NCBI GenBank assembly: GCA_002702685.1
Contig: PABD01000229.1
Coordinates: 1-36,612, forward strand
Origin: Planctomyces sp.
Lineage (GTDB): Bacteria > Planctomycetota > Planctomycetia > Planctomycetales > Planctomycetaceae
Direction of reading: 5' to 3'
DNA: 36,612 nt
Under the pieces are notes generated by a model. The model was given only the letters and a program-made list of their open reading frames with translations, had not been told where the DNA came from and did no database searches. Shown here piece after piece: positions 34,475 through 36,612 of this stretch (position 1 is the stretch's first letter; every line of letters starts with the position of its first letter). The position numbers were made by a program, and so were the translations under genes.

Positions 34475-36031
34475 TTACAGAGTGGGGCCGATGCTCCAGG
34501 GGCAGAACTCTTCGTCGCCGATGCCCTGAATTTCGCTCTTGGTTTTCTCCCCGCTGGCGACAGAGATCACTTTTTCGAAGATCTCGCGTCCGACCTCTTC
34601 GACCGAGGCGCCGTCGACGATTTTGCCTGCGTTTACATCCATGTCATCGCCGAGACGCTCATAAAGCGGCGTATTGGTGGCGATCTTGATACTGGGGACC
34701 GGTTTGCAACCGAAGCAACTTCCCCGCCCCGTCGTAAAGGCGACCACGTTGGCTCCTCCCGCGACCATTCCGGTGACAGACGCAGGATCGTAGCCCGGCG
34801 TATCCATCACGACGAACCCCTTGGTCGTGACCGGCTCGGCGTATTTGAATACGTCGCGGAGGGCGGTACTTCCTCCCTTGGCGATGGCTCCGAGCGACTT
34901 CTCGTAGATCGTCGTCAGGCCACCTTTTTTATTTCCCGGTGATGGGTTGTTGTCGATCTCTGTTCCGAACTTGCCGGTGTATTCTTCCCACCAGTGCATC
35001 AGATCGACAAGCTTCTGACCGACTTCCGGCGTAATAGCCCGTCGGGTCAGGAGATGTTCTCCACCGTAAATCTCAGGGGTTTCCGCGAGAATGGATGTGG
35101 CCCCGTGGGCAACCAGCAGATCGCTGGCAATTCCGAGCGCCGGGTTGGCCGTGATGCCACTGTAACCATCGGAGCCCCCGCACTCGCAACCGAGTATGAG
35201 TTCCGAAACAGGAATGGGCTCGCGGGTCGCCTTGTTGGCTTCCGGCAGCATCTCCTTAATCATGGCGACAGTCCGCTCGACTGTCTTCGCCGTACCGCCG
35301 GTTTCCTGGATCGTGAGGACAAGGGAGGATTCCTTCCGACTCTGGTCCGAATCCCCCAACTGGACGAGGTGTTGATCGTCGACGAGGAAACCAGGCTGCC
35401 CTGTTTCGCAGCCCAGCCCGACGATGACATACGCGCCGATATTTGGATGTTTGGCAAAGCCTCCCAGAACGCGGGAGAGTTGATGGTGATCTTCACCGTC
35501 GTACTGCATCGCGCAGCCCCCCTTATGCGTGAGGGCTACGACTCCGTCGACGTTCGGGTATTGCTCAAGAATCTCGCGGCGAATCTGATCGACGGCATAC
35601 TTTGAAACAGACGCCGAGCAGTTCACCGTGCTGATGATCCCGATGTAATTTCGCGTGGCAGCGCGACCATCTTTCCGGCGGTACCCCATGAAAGTGCGCC
35701 CCTCGACCCGCTCGGGTTCAGGTGGGATTTCCGAGCTGAAAGCATAGTCGAGGCTCAGGTGACCCGCCGTCAGGTTGTGCGAGTGGATCCATTCTCCCGC
35801 TGCGATCGAATGGGAGGCGAATCCAATGATCTGACCAAATTTGCGGATCGGCTCTCCCTCGGCGATTGCCCGGCGTGCGATCTTGTGCCCCATATCGATC
35901 CGGGCAGTCGTAGAAACCTGGGGCGCGCCATTGGCCTCGGCAATCGTTTCGCCGGCGGCGACATGCCGCTTCGCGACGACAAGGTTGTCCTCCGGATGCA
36001 GGAGCAGAAAGGTGGAATCGTTGAGCGTCAT
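34475..36031 (-). CDS. uxaA: UxaA/GarD-family sugar-acid dehydratase (altronate dehydratase type)
   Basis: A 518-residue protein joining an N-terminal SAF domain (about residues 1-95, with LLLHPEDNLVVAKRHVAAGE) and the catalytic UxaA/GarD domain. Key blocks are GYRRKDGRAATRNYIGIIST, ALTHKGGCAM, VIVGLGCETGQ, LILGCECGGSDGYSGITANP, TTGRGSCFGCKPVPSIKIAT and the terminal EEFCPWSIGPTL. The conserved Cys and His residues fit an iron- or metal-dependent dehydratase. Altronate dehydratase converts altronate to 2-keto-3-deoxygluconate in hexuronate breakdown; galactarate dehydratase has the same architecture, so the substrate is uncertain. No other hexuronate gene lies in the window. Start ATG 36031 has only a weak upstream purine stretch. 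Confidence 0.85.
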   Translation of the reverse strand: MTLNDSTFLLLHPEDNLVVAKRHVAAGETIAEANGAPQVSTTARIDMGHKIARRAIAEGEPIRKFGQIIGFASHSIAAGEWIHSHNLTAGHLSLDYAFSSEIPPEPERVEGRTFMGYRRKDGRAATRNYIGIISTVNCSASVSKYAVDQIRREILEQYPNVDGVVALTHKGGCAMQYDGEDHHQLSRVLGGFAKHPNIGAYVIVGLGCETGQPGFLVDDQHLVQLGDSDQSRKESSLVLTIQETGGTAKTVERTVAMIKEMLPEANKATREPIPVSELILGCECGGSDGYSGITANPALGIASDLLVAHGATSILAETPEIYGGEHLLTRRAITPEVGQKLVDLMHWWEEYTGKFGTEIDNNPSPGNKKGGLTTIYEKSLGAIAKGGSTALRDVFKYAEPVTTKGFVVMDTPGYDPASVTGMVAGGANVVAFTTGRGSCFGCKPVPSIKIATNTPLYERLGDDMDVNAGKIVDGASVEEVGREIFEKVISVASGEKTKSEIQGIGDEEFCPWSIGPTL

Positions 36032-36612
36032 GACCGTCTCGGAGAGTCTGGGCGGGAGAGGAGTTCGAAATTCGGCAAATCAGGGTGCATGCTACCACGA
36101 CCACGCGGCGCACGGAAGCAGCCCAACAGAGAGATGAGTCTGAGAATCGGACGAAACCGGCTCTCCCGGGCGAACCGGGCGGGGTCAGAAAGTTGACCGA
36201 TCTGAGTGGGAGAGCATTCCGACTCCGTTTCGCTTCAGCAGGGATCTTGGTATCGTCTAAGTAGAGACAGTGACAGGATCTGTCGCCATCCGACAGGCGA
36301 TGCGTTATCGGATGCTGAAGTCCATTGATGTCTCCCTGAGGCCTGCCTTCAGGAGGAATTCTTCTTCCTGAGACTCGCCCCATCAATCCACTCTCGACAG
36401 CCATTCTTTTCTCAATCCGCATACGGCATCCGTTTTCAAACGGAGGCCCGACCGGCAAGTCTTCTGTGCCCGCCCGGAATTGAGACCGGCGTCGCGATCG
36501 AACACGTACACTTACGAATTCCATCCTCATTCACCTGCGGTCCGTTCCCGGTTTCAGCAGCTGTCTGAGGAGAACAAATTGATTGATTGACTCCGGAAAG
36601 CAATCCTTTCCG
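36032..36612. promoter_or_regulatory. Region upstream of the dehydratase gene, with clustered GACAG half-sites
   Basis: About 580 bases to the window end without a convincing gene; open frames here are extensions or shadows. Four GACAG-type half-sites cluster in 31 bases: GACAG at 36266, GACAG at 36272, inverted CTGTC at 36280 and GACAG at 36292. The second and third form the palindrome GACAG-GAT-CTGTC, and the third and fourth form CTGTCG-CCATC-CGACAG (36280-36296). This could be an operator for the dehydratase gene, whose start lies about 240 bases away. Confidence 0.35.

Noticed and set aside
35718-36530. A 270-codon minus-strand frame at the end of the window
   Set aside because: It overlaps the first 100 codons of the dehydratase in another frame and the non-coding upstream region; it is Arg-rich and without motifs.

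Overview
The window is a chromosomal stretch from a planctomycete. This rests on protein families that are typical of, or nearly confined to, that phylum: a BBP7-type outer-membrane beta-barrel protein, a Tat-exported DUF1501 protein, a giant secreted TPR protein with DUF1583-like beta-sandwich domains, a large MoxR/DUF58/VWA operon, and a sigma factor with extra N-terminal helix-turn-helix domains. Codon use looks uniform and moderately GC-rich. I cannot name the species. I saw no rRNA, tRNA, CRISPR array or phage gene.

Layout, left to right. Positions 1-246 (-) hold the first 82 codons of an acetolactate synthase large subunit. About 800 bases without a convincing gene follow, including a hairpin plus T-tract at 806-837. 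Next come an SPFH/GYF_2 protein (1047-2141), a strong terminator, a REPIN-like inverted pair of hairpins (2254-2418) and an M24 metallopeptidase (2465-3646). A 10.8-kb gene (3915-14738, -) encodes a 3607-residue exported TPR protein. It is divergent, across a 1-kb non-coding region, from a five-gene operon on the + strand: MoxR ATPase, DUF58 protein, BatA-like VWA membrane protein, 891-residue double-VWA/GATase-like membrane protein, and a membrane-anchored coiled-coil protein (15772-24350). A 780-bp RAYT transposase element with perfect 19-bp terminal inverted repeats follows (24376-25155). Then come an AhpD-like protein, the DUF1501 protein, a convergent lipoprotein, the multi-HTH sigma factor, the BBP7 protein and a UxaA/GarD-type dehydratase.

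The most coherent biological unit is the centre of the window. MoxR-DUF58-VWA clusters resemble Bat (aerotolerance) operons, in which an AAA+ ATPase and membrane VWA proteins are thought to work with TPR proteins at the cell envelope. Here the candidate TPR partner is a single giant exported protein encoded divergently, so the roughly 20 kb from 3915 to 24350 may be one envelope system. That link is inference from gene order and domains.

The window also holds three families of short inverted repeats. One is carried by the RAYT element and two have no transposase here. The other genes look like independent transcription units, several closed by clear hairpin terminators.
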